A stretch of DNA of 64,000 bases, taken from Acidobacteriota bacterium. GTDB lineage: Bacteria > Acidobacteriota > Vicinamibacteria > Vicinamibacterales > CAVVIG01. The notes under the pieces were generated by a model. The model saw only the letters and a program-made list of their open reading frames with translations. It was not told the origin of the DNA and did not search any database. Positions 1 through 10,889 of this stretch are shown here, one piece after another (the stretch's first letter is position 1; the number at the start of each line of letters is the position of its first letter). A program made the translations under genes and the position numbers. The stretch lies in assembly GCA_018268955.1 (NCBI GenBank), contig JAFDVO010000023.1, forward strand, positions 7,668-71,667, written 5' to 3'.

Positions 1-2431
<2,431 letters not shown>

Positions 2432-2498
2432 GCTCCCTCTGCCGGGCTATCGCGGGGTGTGGAAACTCCCATTGTAGCGCCTCGCTGGCCGGGAGGGC

Positions 2499-2705
2499 TC
2501 GGGACAGGGAGCTGGGCGGGTAGGGCTGGTGGGGCTGGTCGGAGTGATCACGAATGGCTGGTAGGGCGGGGAAGGCGGGGCAGCAGGAGCGATCATGAAG
2601 GGCTGGTCGGGCGGGTCAGGCAGGTTGGACTGTGCGTGACAGGCCCATCAGCCCACCTGCCCCACCTGCCAGTGATGAGCATTCCTGCATTCGTGCATTC
2701 CTGCA
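2499..2705. repeat. Word-repeat spacer (TAGGGCTGGT and CATTCCTG words)
   Basis: The spacer between the permease stop and uvrA is built from imperfect copies of GGTAGGGCTGGTGGGGCTGG and GGGCTGGTCGGGCGGGT. The reverse-complement words CCCACCTGCCCCACCTGCC follow, then three copies of a CATTCNTGCATTC word ending at the permease stop codon. The two halves can pair. It belongs to the window-wide family described in the findings. Confidence 0.75.
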
Positions 2706-4199
2706 TTAGGCCTTCCCTGCCCGCCTGAGCCGGCTGTTCCTGTAGCCGTAGAAAACGTAGATGAGCAGGCCGATGGCGAGCCACATGCCGAACCGTTCCC
2801 ACGCGGTGTGCGGCAGGCCGCGCATGATGAAGATGCAGCCGGCAGCCGAGAGCAGCGAGACCGGCCAGACGAACGGCACGCGGAACGGGCGCTCGCGGGT
2901 GGGCTCCGTGTACCGGAGCACGAGCACGCCGATGCTGACGAGCATGAAGGCGAAGAGCGTCCCGATGTTCGTGAGGTCGTAGGTCTCCGCCGCGTCGCCG
3001 ATGAGCGCCCAGACGCCGACGAAGATGCCGGTGAGCGTGGTGGTGGTCGACGGGACCTGCGTGCGCGGGTTCACCGTCGCGGCCCAGCGCGGGAGCAGGC
3101 CGTCGCGCGCCATCGCGAAGAAGATCCGCGGCTGCCCGTACTGGAACACGAGCAGCACGGCGGACATCGAGATCACCGCCCCGAGCGCGACGAGGCTGCC
3201 GATCGCCTTGTATCCAGCGAGTTCCAGCGCGCGTGCCAGCGGATCGGCGACCGCGAGTTCACCGTACGGGACCATGCCGGTCAGCACCGCGCCGACGATG
3301 ACGTAGATGAGCGTGCAGATGGCGAGGCCGCCGAGGATGCCGATCGGCAGGTTGCGCTGCGGATCGATCGTCTCCTCCCCCGCCGTCGAGATCGCGTCGA
3401 AGCCGATGTAGGCGAAGAACACGATCGCGGCGCCCTGGTGGATGCCGGTGAAGCCGTTCGGCGCGAACGGGTGGTAGTTCGTGCTCTTCAGGTTCGAGAG
3501 GCCGACGAGGATGAAGATGCCGATCGCGATCAGCTTGATGACGACCATCACGTTGTTCGCCGTCGCGCTCTCGCGCGCGCCGCGCAGCAGCAGCCACGTG
3601 ATGAGCATCACAATTCCGAACGCCGGAACATGGACGAGAATCGGCACGCCGAACAGCTGCGGGGCGGTCTGCAGCAGGCCGTGCACCGCCGGGTCCGCGC
3701 TGAGGAGCGCCGTGCGATACCCGGTCGTGAGCCACGCGGGCAGCGTGACGCCGGCGCCGCGCAGCAGCGTGTTGAAGTAGTCGCCCCACGAAATCGCCAC
3801 AGCGACGTTGCCGACCGCGTACTCGAGGATCAGGTCCCAGCCGATGATCCACGCGACAAGTTCGCCGAGCGTCGCATACGAGTACGCGTAGGCGCTGCCC
3901 GCCTGCGGAATCATCGCTGCGAGTTCCGCGTAGCAGAGCGCGGCGAGCGCGCACGCGGCGCCGAGCAGGATGAAGGAGAAGACGAGCGCCGGTCCTGCGC
4001 CGAGCCTGATCACCTCGCCGTGCGGACCGGTCTGCCCCGCGGCCGCGGTGCCGATCGCGCCGAAGATGCCGGCGCCAATCACCGCGCCGATGGCGAGCAT
4101 GATCAGGTCCCCGGCACCAAGCGTCCGCTTGAGGGTGCCAGGGGCGCCGTCCCCCGACATCAGGTCAGCGATCGGCTTGCGCCGGAAGATCTGCAGCAT
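2706..4199 (-). CDS. APC-superfamily amino acid permease
   Basis: A 497-residue integral membrane transporter of the amino acid-polyamine-organocation superfamily, most like the cationic amino acid transporter group, so probably an inner-membrane amino acid importer or exchanger. The TM1 motif GAVIGAGIFGAIG (residues 38-50) is the family's unwound substrate-binding helix. At least twelve hydrophobic segments follow, including one with YAELAAMIPQAGSAYAYSYA. The substrate cannot be told from sequence. The start is the ATG at 4199. A TAGAAT box ends only 7 nt before it with no Shine-Dalgarno sequence, so the mRNA may be leaderless. The gene is monocistronic between uvrA and the propeller gene. 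Confidence 0.9.
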   Translation of the reverse strand: MLQIFRRKPIADLMSGDGAPGTLKRTLGAGDLIMLAIGAVIGAGIFGAIGTAAAGQTGPHGEVIRLGAGPALVFSFILLGAACALAALCYAELAAMIPQAGSAYAYSYATLGELVAWIIGWDLILEYAVGNVAVAISWGDYFNTLLRGAGVTLPAWLTTGYRTALLSADPAVHGLLQTAPQLFGVPILVHVPAFGIVMLITWLLLRGARESATANNVMVVIKLIAIGIFILVGLSNLKSTNYHPFAPNGFTGIHQGAAIVFFAYIGFDAISTAGEETIDPQRNLPIGILGGLAICTLIYVIVGAVLTGMVPYGELAVADPLARALELAGYKAIGSLVALGAVISMSAVLLVFQYGQPRIFFAMARDGLLPRWAATVNPRTQVPSTTTTLTGIFVGVWALIGDAAETYDLTNIGTLFAFMLVSIGVLVLRYTEPTRERPFRVPFVWPVSLLSAAGCIFIMRGLPHTAWERFGMWLAIGLLIYVFYGYRNSRLRRAGKA

Positions 4200-4206
4200 G
4201 CGGCTG

Positions 4207-4212
4207 ATTCTA
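4207..4212 (-). promoter_or_regulatory. Candidate -10 box of a leaderless promoter (permease)
   Basis: On the minus strand TAGAAT is followed by 7 nt (CAGCCGC) and then the permease ATG. This spacing would put the transcript start at or beside the start codon. No convincing -35 hexamer is seen. Confidence 0.45.
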
Positions 4213-4240
4213 TCGAAGGCGTGCGTGAGTCCGCGGCGCC

Positions 4241-5221
4241 TCAGGCGCGCCGCGGGATGCGATACGCGGTATCGGAGGAACAGACGATCAGGTCGTCCTC
4301 GTCGAACGCGAGCCCCACGAGGCGCGGCCCCGCGACGATCAGCTCCGGCGCCTCCCCCTCGCGCACCCGGTAGACCCCGCTGACGCCCGCAAGCGCCTCC
4401 ACGACGTGCAGTTCGCCGTCGGGCGAGAACGCAAGCCCCTGTGGCCGCCCGAAGCCGGCGTACACCACGGACGTCCCACCCTCATCGTCAATCCGGTAGA
4501 CCACGTCGCGTGCGGAGAGCGTCGGCGCCGTGACGTAGAGGCCGTCGGGCCCGAACGCGAGGTGAAACGCGGCGACACTCGAGGGCAGTGTCGCGAACGT
4601 GCGCGCCTGTCCGTCGGGCGACACGGCGAACAGCGTGCCCGATCGATCGCCGACGAAGAGCGTGCCGTCCGCGCGGAATGCGAGGCCGCAGGCGATCCCG
4701 AGGTCGCTGGCGTACACCTCCGCGCTGCCGTCCTCACTGAGCCGGTAGACCGAGCCCTCGAAGCGGCTCGACACGTAGAGGCGGCCGTCGGGTCCCACGG
4801 CCATGCCGGTCGGGTTCGTCACACCGGACGAGAAGCTCTCGCGCGCGCCCCCGCGCGGCACCCGGAAGATCGAGACCGGCACCTCCTGCCCGCGTGTCCC
4901 GCTGTAGGTGAGGTAGATGGTGCCGAACGGGTCGACAGCCGGGCTGTCCACCTGGTGCAGCCCGGTCGCGACGCTCGTACCGACCTGCAGCACGGCGCTG
5001 CCGTCGCTCCCCTCGGCACTGATCCGCTCGGCGCCTGTCGCCGCGTCCGGGACGATGAGGGCGAGTTCAGAGGAGGAGGCGAAGACGACCCGCGCCGGTT
5101 CGTTGCCGACGTGGACGATCGGGACGCCGTCGCGGATCGGGAAGTCGGAACCGAGGATGGAGACGCGGCCACCGGGCGTGGCGCGCGGTGGCGTGACAGA
5201 GAGGATCCGGGACGAGGGCAT
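4241..5221 (-). CDS. TIG-domain / SMP-30-like beta-propeller protein
   Basis: A 326-residue protein. Residues 1-80 resemble an IPT/TIG immunoglobulin-like fold (VTPPRATPGGRVSILGSDF). Residues 90-326 carry repeated propeller blades with motifs such as GMAVGPDGRLYVSSR, LAFRADGTLFVGD, LAFGPDGLYVTAP and LAFSPDGELHVVE, as in the NHL and SMP-30/gluconolactonase superfamily. No signal peptide is visible, so a cytoplasmic location is possible. Whether it hydrolyses a lactone or only binds a ligand or protein cannot be decided. The start ATG at 5221 has no strong Shine-Dalgarno sequence. Confidence 0.8.
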   Translation of the reverse strand: MPSSRILSVTPPRATPGGRVSILGSDFPIRDGVPIVHVGNEPARVVFASSSELALIVPDAATGAERISAEGSDGSAVLQVGTSVATGLHQVDSPAVDPFGTIYLTYSGTRGQEVPVSIFRVPRGGARESFSSGVTNPTGMAVGPDGRLYVSSRFEGSVYRLSEDGSAEVYASDLGIACGLAFRADGTLFVGDRSGTLFAVSPDGQARTFATLPSSVAAFHLAFGPDGLYVTAPTLSARDVVYRIDDEGGTSVVYAGFGRPQGLAFSPDGELHVVEALAGVSGVYRVREGEAPELIVAGPRLVGLAFDEDDLIVCSSDTAYRIPRRA

Positions 5222-5260
5222 CGGGGTTGGCCACCGCTCCGCGACAGGCGCGGCAGCTGG

Positions 5261-5794
5261 CTAGGTGTCGTCGAGCTCGGCGTTCCAGTAGAGGTAATCG
5301 CGCCAGCTGTCCGGCGCGTTCCGCAATCCTATCGTGATGCGGACGGCCGGTGTCGAGTCCGGTCGCTTCGGCGCGCGCAGCAGGTGCATGCCCGCCTGGA
5401 TCGGGGTCCGTCCGCCCTTCCGCCTGTTGCACGGGACGCAGCAGGTGACGATGTTCTCCCAGTCCTTGCGGCCGCCCTGGGCGACCGGCACCACATGATC
5501 GAAGGTCAGCTCGCTCGTGGCGAACAGCACGCCGCAGTACTGGCAGCGGTGGTCGTCGCGAGCGTAGATGTTGGCGCGGGAAAACGGGACGTAGTCGAAG
5601 TGGCGCTTGACCCTGACGAAGCGCAGCAGGCGGATGACCGACGGGAGCTTGAAGCTGATCGAGACGCCGCGAACCTCGCGGTCGTACACAGAGATAACCT
5701 CTACCTTCCGCTGGCACCACAGCATCACTGCCTTCTGCCAGTGGACGATCTTGAGAGGCTCGTACGACGCGTTCAGGAGCAGCGTCTGTTCCAT
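5261..5794 (-). CDS. HNH endonuclease family protein
   Basis: A 177-residue protein with a complete HNH fold: a zinc knuckle CQYC (C84/C87) paired with CVPC (C119/C122), the metal-binding FDHVVP (99-103), N114 and the terminal NRRKGG. This type of small chromosomal HNH protein (N-terminal LNASYEPLKIV block) is very common in bacteria. It is not tied to a restriction system here, and its biological role is unknown. It lies alone between the propeller gene and the NlpC gene, and no adjacent methylase is seen. Confidence 0.9.
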   Translation of the reverse strand: MEQTLLLNASYEPLKIVHWQKAVMLWCQRKVEVISVYDREVRGVSISFKLPSVIRLLRFVRVKRHFDYVPFSRANIYARDDHRCQYCGVLFATSELTFDHVVPVAQGGRKDWENIVTCCVPCNRRKGGRTPIQAGMHLLRAPKRPDSTPAVRITIGLRNAPDSWRDYLYWNAELDDT

Positions 5795-5941
5795 AGGTCA
5801 GCGTTCGTCTTCTCTCCGCCTTCCTCTCCGCCGAACTCGTGTCGATTCTGCATGACCCGTTGACGAGGTGTCAAGCAAGGCACCGCCGTAAACACCGAGG
5901 TCATCAGCGTTTAGCCCCTGTACCGCTCACGCGCCGAGCGG

Positions 5942-5947
5942 TAGAAT
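5942..5947 (+). promoter_or_regulatory. Candidate -10 box (NlpC/P60 gene)
   Basis: TAGAAT is followed by 8 nt and then the ATG at 5956. This is the same arrangement as at the permease, aldolase, CBS and antitoxin genes. No clear -35 box is seen. Confidence 0.4.
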
Positions 5948-5955
5948 GCCTCCGC

Positions 5956-6510
5956 ATGCGCACGCGCGGAGCGGAACTCATGCGGCTGCTTGGGGCGGTC
6001 GCCCTCGCGGCATCGACGACGGCGTGTGCGTCGAGCGGGGTGGCGCCGCGGCCGTTCCCCATGCCGTCAGCACCAGCGGTGGTCGAGCACCCGGCCGCAC
6101 CGCCGGAACGTCCCCCCGCACCCGTGCCGTCCGCCGCTCCGCTCGCCGAGCGGATTGTCCGTGCGGCGCTGGATCTCCAGGGCGCGCCGTATCGCAATGG
6201 CGGATCGGATCCCGACGGCTTCGACTGCTCGGGCTTCACGCAGTACGTCTTCGCCCAGGTCGGCCTCAGGCTCCCGCGCGACACGCGCGAGCAGTTCGAT
6301 GCCGGCGACCCGGTCGACCCCGACGAGGTGCAGCCCGGCGACCTCATCTTCTACCGCACAACCTCACGCCACGTGTCGCACGTCGGCATCGCACTCGGCA
6401 ACGGACGCTTCGTCCATGCGCCGAGCGCACGCGGCGTGGTCCGCATTGAATCGATGGCGCTGCCCTACTGGACCCGTCGGTTCGCGGGGATCCGGCGGAT
6501 GGCGGACTGA
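5956..6510 (+). CDS. NlpC/P60 family cell-wall peptidase, lipoprotein
   Basis: A 184-residue protein of the NlpC/P60 family, which cleaves peptide stems of peptidoglycan. The N-terminus (MRLLGAVALAASTTAC) is a lipoprotein-type signal with a likely lipidated Cys. A Pro/Ala-rich linker follows to about residue 65, then the catalytic domain with FDCSGF (C91), HVSHVGIAL (H142) and the third active-site region FVHAP. The start is ambiguous: 5956 fits the TAGAAT box as a leaderless start. The ATG at 5980 (176 aa) has an upstream GGAG and gives a shorter signal peptide. Likely exported and anchored to a membrane. Confidence 0.9.
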   Translation: MRTRGAELMRLLGAVALAASTTACASSGVAPRPFPMPSAPAVVEHPAAPPERPPAPVPSAAPLAERIVRAALDLQGAPYRNGGSDPDGFDCSGFTQYVFAQVGLRLPRDTREQFDAGDPVDPDEVQPGDLIFYRTTSRHVSHVGIALGNGRFVHAPSARGVVRIESMALPYWTRRFAGIRRMAD

Positions 6511-6573
6511 GTCGGGACTGGGGACTCGGGACTGGGAACTCGGGGACTCGACGGGCGACGCCGACCGACCAGG
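6511..6573. repeat. Word-repeat spacer (GGGACTCG word)
   Basis: Between two convergent stop codons lie tandem imperfect copies of GGGACTCGGGACT / GGGACTGGGA, followed by CGACGGGCGACGCCGACCG. The same word recurs at the right end of the window (63904 onward). The block may act as a transcription end region for one or both genes. Confidence 0.7.
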
Positions 6574-7401
6574 TCAGGCCGCGAGGTCGGGGCGGGTGGC
6601 GACGAAGCGGCGTGACGTGTCGAACATGAACTGGCGGACGTGCAGGTCCGCCTCGGTGTAGTGCTCGCGGCGGCGGATGGGGCGCCAGGGCTCCACCTCG
6701 ACCCCCTGCATGGACACGTCGCACGCGGGCTGCTCGTCGAGCCGCTCGAGATACCGCTGCGGATACGAGGGGAACGCGCGGAAGCTCGTCCCGACGACGC
6801 CGCCGTACCGTCCGTTCAGCGACGTGAAGTCGTAGCGCAGGAAATCGTAGACGGCCGGGTCGGGGTGCGAGTCCAGGTAGTCCGACACCATCTGCGCCAC
6901 CTGCTCGAAGAACTGCGGCCCGTGGCAGTTCGCGGAGAAGGTCCCGTCCGACCGCTCGATCCGCCGAATCCCCTTCTGGTCCGGATCCACGTGATAGAGC
7001 TCGTGCACCACGGTGTCCAGCTTCGCAATCCAGCTGTCGCTCGCGCGGCGGTAGAACCGCTCCTTGCGCGAGTACTCGAGCGACTGGTCGATGAAGCGGG
7101 GCAGCGAGAAGGAGATGAGGTACTTCATCTCACGGCCGTGCAGCGTGACGACGGGGGACTTCGTGATGAACCACTCGGAGCGCCGCGTGATGGCGCCCGT
7201 GTGGCGATCGCGCCAGAAGTAATAGCCCGGGTCGCTCGGCGGCAGGCAGAGGCAGTGGCAGGTGGCGAATGCGCCGTCGGTGCGGACGCGCCCGAAGCGC
7301 GCGAAGACGAGGATCTCGTCCATGTCGATGAACGAGAGCGCGGGGACCCGCGACACGATGTCGCGCATGAGCAACGTCAGGCGTTCGGTGTAGTTGATCA
7401 T
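6574..7401 (-). CDS. Putative zinc metallopeptidase-like protein (HELYH)
   Basis: A 275-residue protein of unrecognised family. It carries a zincin-type motif, VVHELYHVDP (H133-E134-x-x-H137), which suggests a zinc site with a catalytic glutamate. A third ligand was not identified. A Cys-rich stretch TCHCLCLP lies at residues 48-54. No signal peptide or membrane segment is seen, so it is probably cytoplasmic. The start is the ATG at 7401 (MINYTERL). A promoter-like pair lies 106-133 nt upstream. Function is inferred only from the motif. Confidence 0.72.
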   Translation of the reverse strand: MINYTERLTLLMRDIVSRVPALSFIDMDEILVFARFGRVRTDGAFATCHCLCLPPSDPGYYFWRDRHTGAITRRSEWFITKSPVVTLHGREMKYLISFSLPRFIDQSLEYSRKERFYRRASDSWIAKLDTVVHELYHVDPDQKGIRRIERSDGTFSANCHGPQFFEQVAQMVSDYLDSHPDPAVYDFLRYDFTSLNGRYGGVVGTSFRAFPSYPQRYLERLDEQPACDVSMQGVEVEPWRPIRRREHYTEADLHVRQFMFDTSRRFVATRPDLAA

Positions 7402-7506
7402 GCGTGGCACACCTGGTCCGCTCCAGCCGCGCGCGGCACACACCGCGGGCACTCCCGGCGGAGCTGGGGCCGACTCCAATGGCGATTGGGAAGCGGTCCT
7501 AAGAAC

Positions 7507-7534
7507 GTTATCGTCGCCCCGAAGCGGGCGTCAA
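7507..7534 (-). promoter_or_regulatory. Candidate sigma-70 promoter for the zincin-like gene
   Basis: On the minus strand, TTGACG (7534-7529), a 16-nt spacer and GATAAC (7512-7507) resemble -35 and -10 boxes. The resulting leader would be about 100 nt. Confidence 0.45.
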
Positions 7535-7558
7535 GCTGAACAAACGTCAGTTTGAGTG

Positions 7559-8323
7559 CTACTTCTGCACAGTTTCGCGATCTTCATCGCTCCCGCCTGC
7601 TCGACCGTTATCGTCAGCACGCGCGGCGGCGACAGGTGGCGTGACACCACCCATGCGGCGCAGGATGATCTGCTGCCGGCGGAGGAGGCGCGGTGTGGGG
7701 TGCGCGGGATTGAGCAGGCGCGGGTTGATGATGGCGCCCGCGAGCAGCGCGGCCTCGCCAGGGGCGAGCGCCGCCGCCGGTTTGTGGAAGTAGGTCTGCG
7801 CGGCGGCCTCGATGCCGTAGACGCCGTCGCCCCACTCGATGACGTTCAGGTAGATCTCGAGGATGCGGGTCTTCGTCAGCTCGGCTTCGAGCCGGCGCGC
7901 GATCAGCAGCTCGCGGAACTTGCGGAGCGGATTCTTCGAGGGCGAGAGGTAGAGGTTCTTCGCAAGCTGCTGCGTGATGGTGCTCGCGCCGCGCGTGAGC
8001 TGCCCGCGCGCCCAGTCCAGCTCGATGGACTTCTGCAGCTCGTCGTAGTCCACCCCTTCGTGCTGCCAGAAGGCGGCGTCCTCCGCCACGAGCACCGCCC
8101 GCGTGAGCGACGGTGAGATGCGCCGATACGCCACCCACCGCTGCACGTGCCGCGGCTCGCGCCCGCCAGCAATCGCTTCACGCGCCCGCAGATCGGAGAA
8201 GGCGGTCGCCGACGGGTTCTGCGTCGCGAGCGGACGGACGTCGGGCAGCGACAGGTACGCGTACATCACGCACGCAAACACCAGCGCCACTGCTCCTGCC
8301 GCCCACCGCCACACGTACCGCAC
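7559..8323 (-). CDS. mtgA: Monofunctional biosynthetic peptidoglycan transglycosylase
   Basis: A 254-residue GT51 enzyme that polymerises lipid II into glycan strands at the outer face of the inner membrane. An N-terminal membrane anchor (residues 7-26) is followed by the GT51 signature motifs: VAEDAAFWQHEG with catalytic E81, RGASTITQQLAKNLYL (111-126), RKFRE (134-138) and KTRILEIYLN (151-160). No transpeptidase domain is present, and the length matches the family. The start is the GTG at 8323. Its ribosome-binding region (GGTAGGGCT) is contributed by the adjacent word repeat. Confidence 0.95.
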   Translation of the reverse strand: MRYVWRWAAGAVALVFACVMYAYLSLPDVRPLATQNPSATAFSDLRAREAIAGGREPRHVQRWVAYRRISPSLTRAVLVAEDAAFWQHEGVDYDELQKSIELDWARGQLTRGASTITQQLAKNLYLSPSKNPLRKFRELLIARRLEAELTKTRILEIYLNVIEWGDGVYGIEAAAQTYFHKPAAALAPGEAALLAGAIINPRLLNPAHPTPRLLRRQQIILRRMGGVTPPVAAARADDNGRAGGSDEDRETVQK

Positions 8324-8393
8324 AGCCCTACCTGCCCTACCCGCCCTACCTGCCCAGCCCCGCCTGCCCTACCTGCCCTACCTGCCCTTCCTA
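8324..8393. repeat. Word-repeat spacer (CCTACCTGCC word)
   Basis: About seven imperfect copies of CCTACCTGCC / CCTGCCCTA lie in a row between mtgA and the aminotransferase. The block provides the mtgA ribosome-binding region on one side and the CTA complement of the aminotransferase stop codon on the other. It is a single-arm block, the complement of the GGTAGGGCTGG words seen at 2499 and 37923. Confidence 0.8.
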
Positions 8394-9509
8394 AGCCCCC
8401 ACCGCCCGCCGCTGCTGCGTCAGCGCCGATTCGAGCGCGCCCGTCAGCATGATGACGAGCCGTGGCGAGGAACTCGCGCCCATCAGCCCGATGCGCCAGA
8501 TGCGCCCGGCAAGCGGGCCGAGGCCCGCGCCGATCTCGATGTTGAAGGCCTCGAGCAGGTGCTTCCGGACCGCGGCTTCGTCCACCCCCTCGGGCACCTT
8601 GACGGCGTTGAGGGTCCACAGGCGCTCGCCTTCCGGCGGCAGCACGGTGAGCCCGAGCGGCGCCAGCGCCTCGAGCAAGGTGCGGTGGTTCTGCTCATGC
8701 CGCGCCCAGCGCGCGTCGAGCCCTTCCTCCTCCACGATCGCCAGCGCTTCGTCCAGCGCGAAGACGAGCGTGGACGACATGGTGTGGTGATACTTGCGGC
8801 GGACCCAGTAGTCCTCCAGCAGCCCGACGTCGAAGTAGAAGCTGCGGCAGGTCACCCGCCGTTCGAGCGCCCGCGGCGTGAAGACGACCGGCGCGAGGCC
8901 CGACGGTGCACCCAGGCATTTCTGCGTGCAGCTGTACGCCGCGTCGATGCCCCACGCGCCGATCTCCAGCGGATGCCCGCCGAAGGAGGTGACCGCATCG
9001 ACGAGCACGAGCGCATCGTGCCTCCGCGCAATCGCCGCCAGCTCGCGCACCGGGTTCAGCACGCCGGTGGACGTTTCCGCGTGCACCATCGCGACGATGT
9101 CCACGCGGCCCGCGGCCTTCAGTGCCGCCTCGAGCGCCGCCGGATCGCAGGCACGCCCCCACTCCACATCCAGCCGCGTCACGTCCGCGCCGTACCGCTG
9201 GCACATCTGCGCGAGCCGATCGCCGAAGTAGCCGGAGACGATCACGAGCACGCGCTTGCCTGGCTCGACGAGGTTCGCGACCGTCGTCTCCATCCCCGAC
9301 GTGCCGGTGCCCGACACCGCGAAGGCGAAGGACCCTTCCGGTGCCCGAAACACCCGAGTCAACCTCGCCCGCACATCGTCCAGCAGCGCGAGCATCAGCG
9401 GATCGAGATGGCTGACGGTGGGAGCCGCCATGGCGCGCATCACGCGCGGGGCGGTGAGGCTCGGCCCGGGGCCGAGCAGGATGCGGTCGACGTCTGGCAG
9501 CAGGCTCAT
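8391..9509 (-). CDS. Class V aminotransferase, alanine-glyoxylate type
   Basis: A 372-residue PLP enzyme of the alanine-glyoxylate/serine-pyruvate aminotransferase family. Visible are GPGPS near the N-terminus, SGTGTSGMET (66-75), the cofactor Asp in LVDAVTS (D171) and the Schiff-base lysine in SCTQKCLGAPSG (K197). Likely reaction: glyoxylate plus alanine or serine to glycine plus an oxoacid. It overlaps the start region of the upstream DapA-family gene by 4 nt (ATGA), so the two are co-translated. That gene is a plausible source of glyoxylate. A serine-pyruvate or phosphonate-linked role is an alternative. Confidence 0.9.
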   Translation of the reverse strand: MSLLPDVDRILLGPGPSLTAPRVMRAMAAPTVSHLDPLMLALLDDVRARLTRVFRAPEGSFAFAVSGTGTSGMETTVANLVEPGKRVLVIVSGYFGDRLAQMCQRYGADVTRLDVEWGRACDPAALEAALKAAGRVDIVAMVHAETSTGVLNPVRELAAIARRHDALVLVDAVTSFGGHPLEIGAWGIDAAYSCTQKCLGAPSGLAPVVFTPRALERRVTCRSFYFDVGLLEDYWVRRKYHHTMSSTLVFALDEALAIVEEEGLDARWARHEQNHRTLLEALAPLGLTVLPPEGERLWTLNAVKVPEGVDEAAVRKHLLEAFNIEIGAGLGPLAGRIWRIGLMGASSSPRLVIMLTGALESALTQQRRAVGA

Positions 9510-10396
9510 GCGAATGCGTCCTCGAATGTGTGAAGCGCCTGGCGCAGCGCCTCGATGGCAACGTCGGGTGCCGGCGCGAGCGGCTGGCGCGGCCAGCCAG
9601 CGTCGATACCGACCAGGCGCAGCGCGGCCTTGAGGCCGGGCACGCCGTAGCCCGTGGAAATCAGTCGTGCGAGCGGCAGCAGTTGCCGCTGCAAGGGCCT
9701 CGCGTCGTCCATCCGCCCGGCGCGCGCCAGCTCGAACAGCCGCACGCACGGCCCGGGCACGAGCCCGGCCAGCGCGAGGATGCCGCCGTCCACGCCGGCC
9801 GCGAGCGCGGCGTGGAACGTCGACGCGGACCCCGCCAGCACCGAGAACGCCGGCGAGCCGACCGCCACGAGATCCGCGATCTGCGCGATGTCGCTCCCGG
9901 ATTCCTTGATGCCGACGATGTTCGGGTGCGCGGCGAGGGTGCGGACCGTGTCCGGCTGCAGGTTCACGCCGGTGGCCGCGGTGAAGTTATACAGCAGCAC
10001 GGGGATCGGCGAGGCATCGGCCACGGCGCGGTAGTGCCGCTCGAAGGCAGCGCCGGTCATCTGCCCCTTGAAGAAGCAGGGGGTGCGGACCAGCACGGCA
10101 TCGGCGCCAAGCGCCGCGGCCCGCGTTGCCGCCTGGATGGCGGCGCGTGTGGACTCGCGCGCCGTGCCCGCAATCAGCGGCCGGCCGGCCGGCACGATCG
10201 CCCGTGCCTCCCCAATCACCCGCTCCGCCTCTTCGTCCGTGAGCAGGCCGGCCTCGCCGTTCGTGCCGAGGACGACGACGCCCGTGAGGGGAGAGGCGAG
10301 CCAGCGCGGGAGGGCGGCACGGAAACGCGGGAGATCGAGATCGCCGTCTTCGTCGAAGGGCGTGGGCAGTGGAGCGAAGACACCGGTCAGGTGCAT
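9506..10396 (-). CDS. DapA-family aldolase/synthase (possible 4-hydroxy-2-oxoglutarate aldolase)
   Basis: A 296-residue TIM-barrel class I aldolase of the dihydrodipicolinate synthase/N-acetylneuraminate lyase superfamily. Visible are GTNGE (44-48, where DapA has GTTGE), the catalytic Tyr in YNFTAATG (Y136) and the Schiff-base lysine in GIKESG (K164). Translational coupling to an alanine-glyoxylate aminotransferase favours an enzyme that splits 4-hydroxy-2-oxoglutarate into pyruvate and glyoxylate rather than true DapA, but this is inference. The ATG at 10396 lies 6 nt after a TACAAT box; a GTG at 10402 is an alternative start. Confidence 0.85.
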   Translation of the reverse strand: MHLTGVFAPLPTPFDEDGDLDLPRFRAALPRWLASPLTGVVVLGTNGEAGLLTDEEAERVIGEARAIVPAGRPLIAGTARESTRAAIQAATRAAALGADAVLVRTPCFFKGQMTGAAFERHYRAVADASPIPVLLYNFTAATGVNLQPDTVRTLAAHPNIVGIKESGSDIAQIADLVAVGSPAFSVLAGSASTFHAALAAGVDGGILALAGLVPGPCVRLFELARAGRMDDARPLQRQLLPLARLISTGYGVPGLKAALRLVGIDAGWPRQPLAPAPDVAIEALRQALHTFEDAFA

Positions 10397-10402
10397 CGCC
10401 AC

Positions 10403-10408
10403 ATTGTA
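10403..10408 (-). promoter_or_regulatory. Candidate -10 box of a leaderless promoter (aldolase)
   Basis: Minus-strand TACAAT is followed by GTGGCG and then ATG at 10396. The mRNA would begin at or beside the start codon. Confidence 0.5.
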
Positions 10409-10730
10409 TGGCCGTGCGAGCGGGGCACAGGCCTATCGGCTGTGGGGCGATCCGTGTCGAACGGAGCGGCGCGACGCGGGTGTCCGTTCGGAAACGGCCC
10501 GGCTGGCCAATGGATTGGCCGCGCCGCAGGCGACGCTGCAGGCAGGCGCGAAGCGAAATCACGAACAAAACGTGCGAAGACCGCACGGGCTCCGCCGGCA
10601 CGGGTGCAGGGCAGGCCAAGGGCTTGCCTCGCGCGCGGTGCGGACCGTCCCACGTGGTAAACGCCTGAATCGTACTTAACGCACAGCCGCAGAACGTTTT
10701 AGGTTCCGTTTACACAACGGCAAAACCGCG

Positions 10731-10745
10731 TGGCACCCAGCGTGC
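10731..10745 (+). promoter_or_regulatory. Candidate sigma-54 (-24/-12) promoter of the subtilase gene
   Basis: TGGCACCCAGCGTGC contains the invariant GG, exactly 10 nt, then GC. It matches the TGGCAC half of the consensus fully and the TTGC half in three of four positions. A sigma-54 activator is encoded two genes downstream. Transcription would begin near 10757. Confidence 0.55.
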
Positions 10746-10889
10746 GCTTGTATCCGGCGCCGCTCATCTCCCGTGCGCGACACCCCCGGCGTTCCTCCTT
10801 ATCGGCAGGAACGCGCTGCGCTGCAGCGCCGCGCACGTGGAGAGCGGGTCCGGCATTTCGCAAACCGTCCGTTGTCCCTGGAGCGTTCG

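Larger units (their letters stand above)
10403..10889. other. Divergent 487-nt intergenic region
   Basis: This spacer separates the aldolase operon (minus) from the subtilase (plus). I see no credible gene. It holds the leaderless promoter of the aldolase at its left edge and a -24/-12 type element at 10731-10745 near its right edge. An imperfect hairpin lies around 10613-10640 (GCAGGCCAAGGGCTTGC). I looked for a GEMM-type riboswitch and did not find one. The 144 nt between the -24/-12 element and the subtilase ATG would form its leader. Confidence 0.5.

Noticed and set aside
10403-10889. c-di-GMP (GEMM) riboswitch upstream of the subtilase
   Set aside because: Suspected because of the HD-GYP neighbour, but the conserved GEMM core elements were not found.
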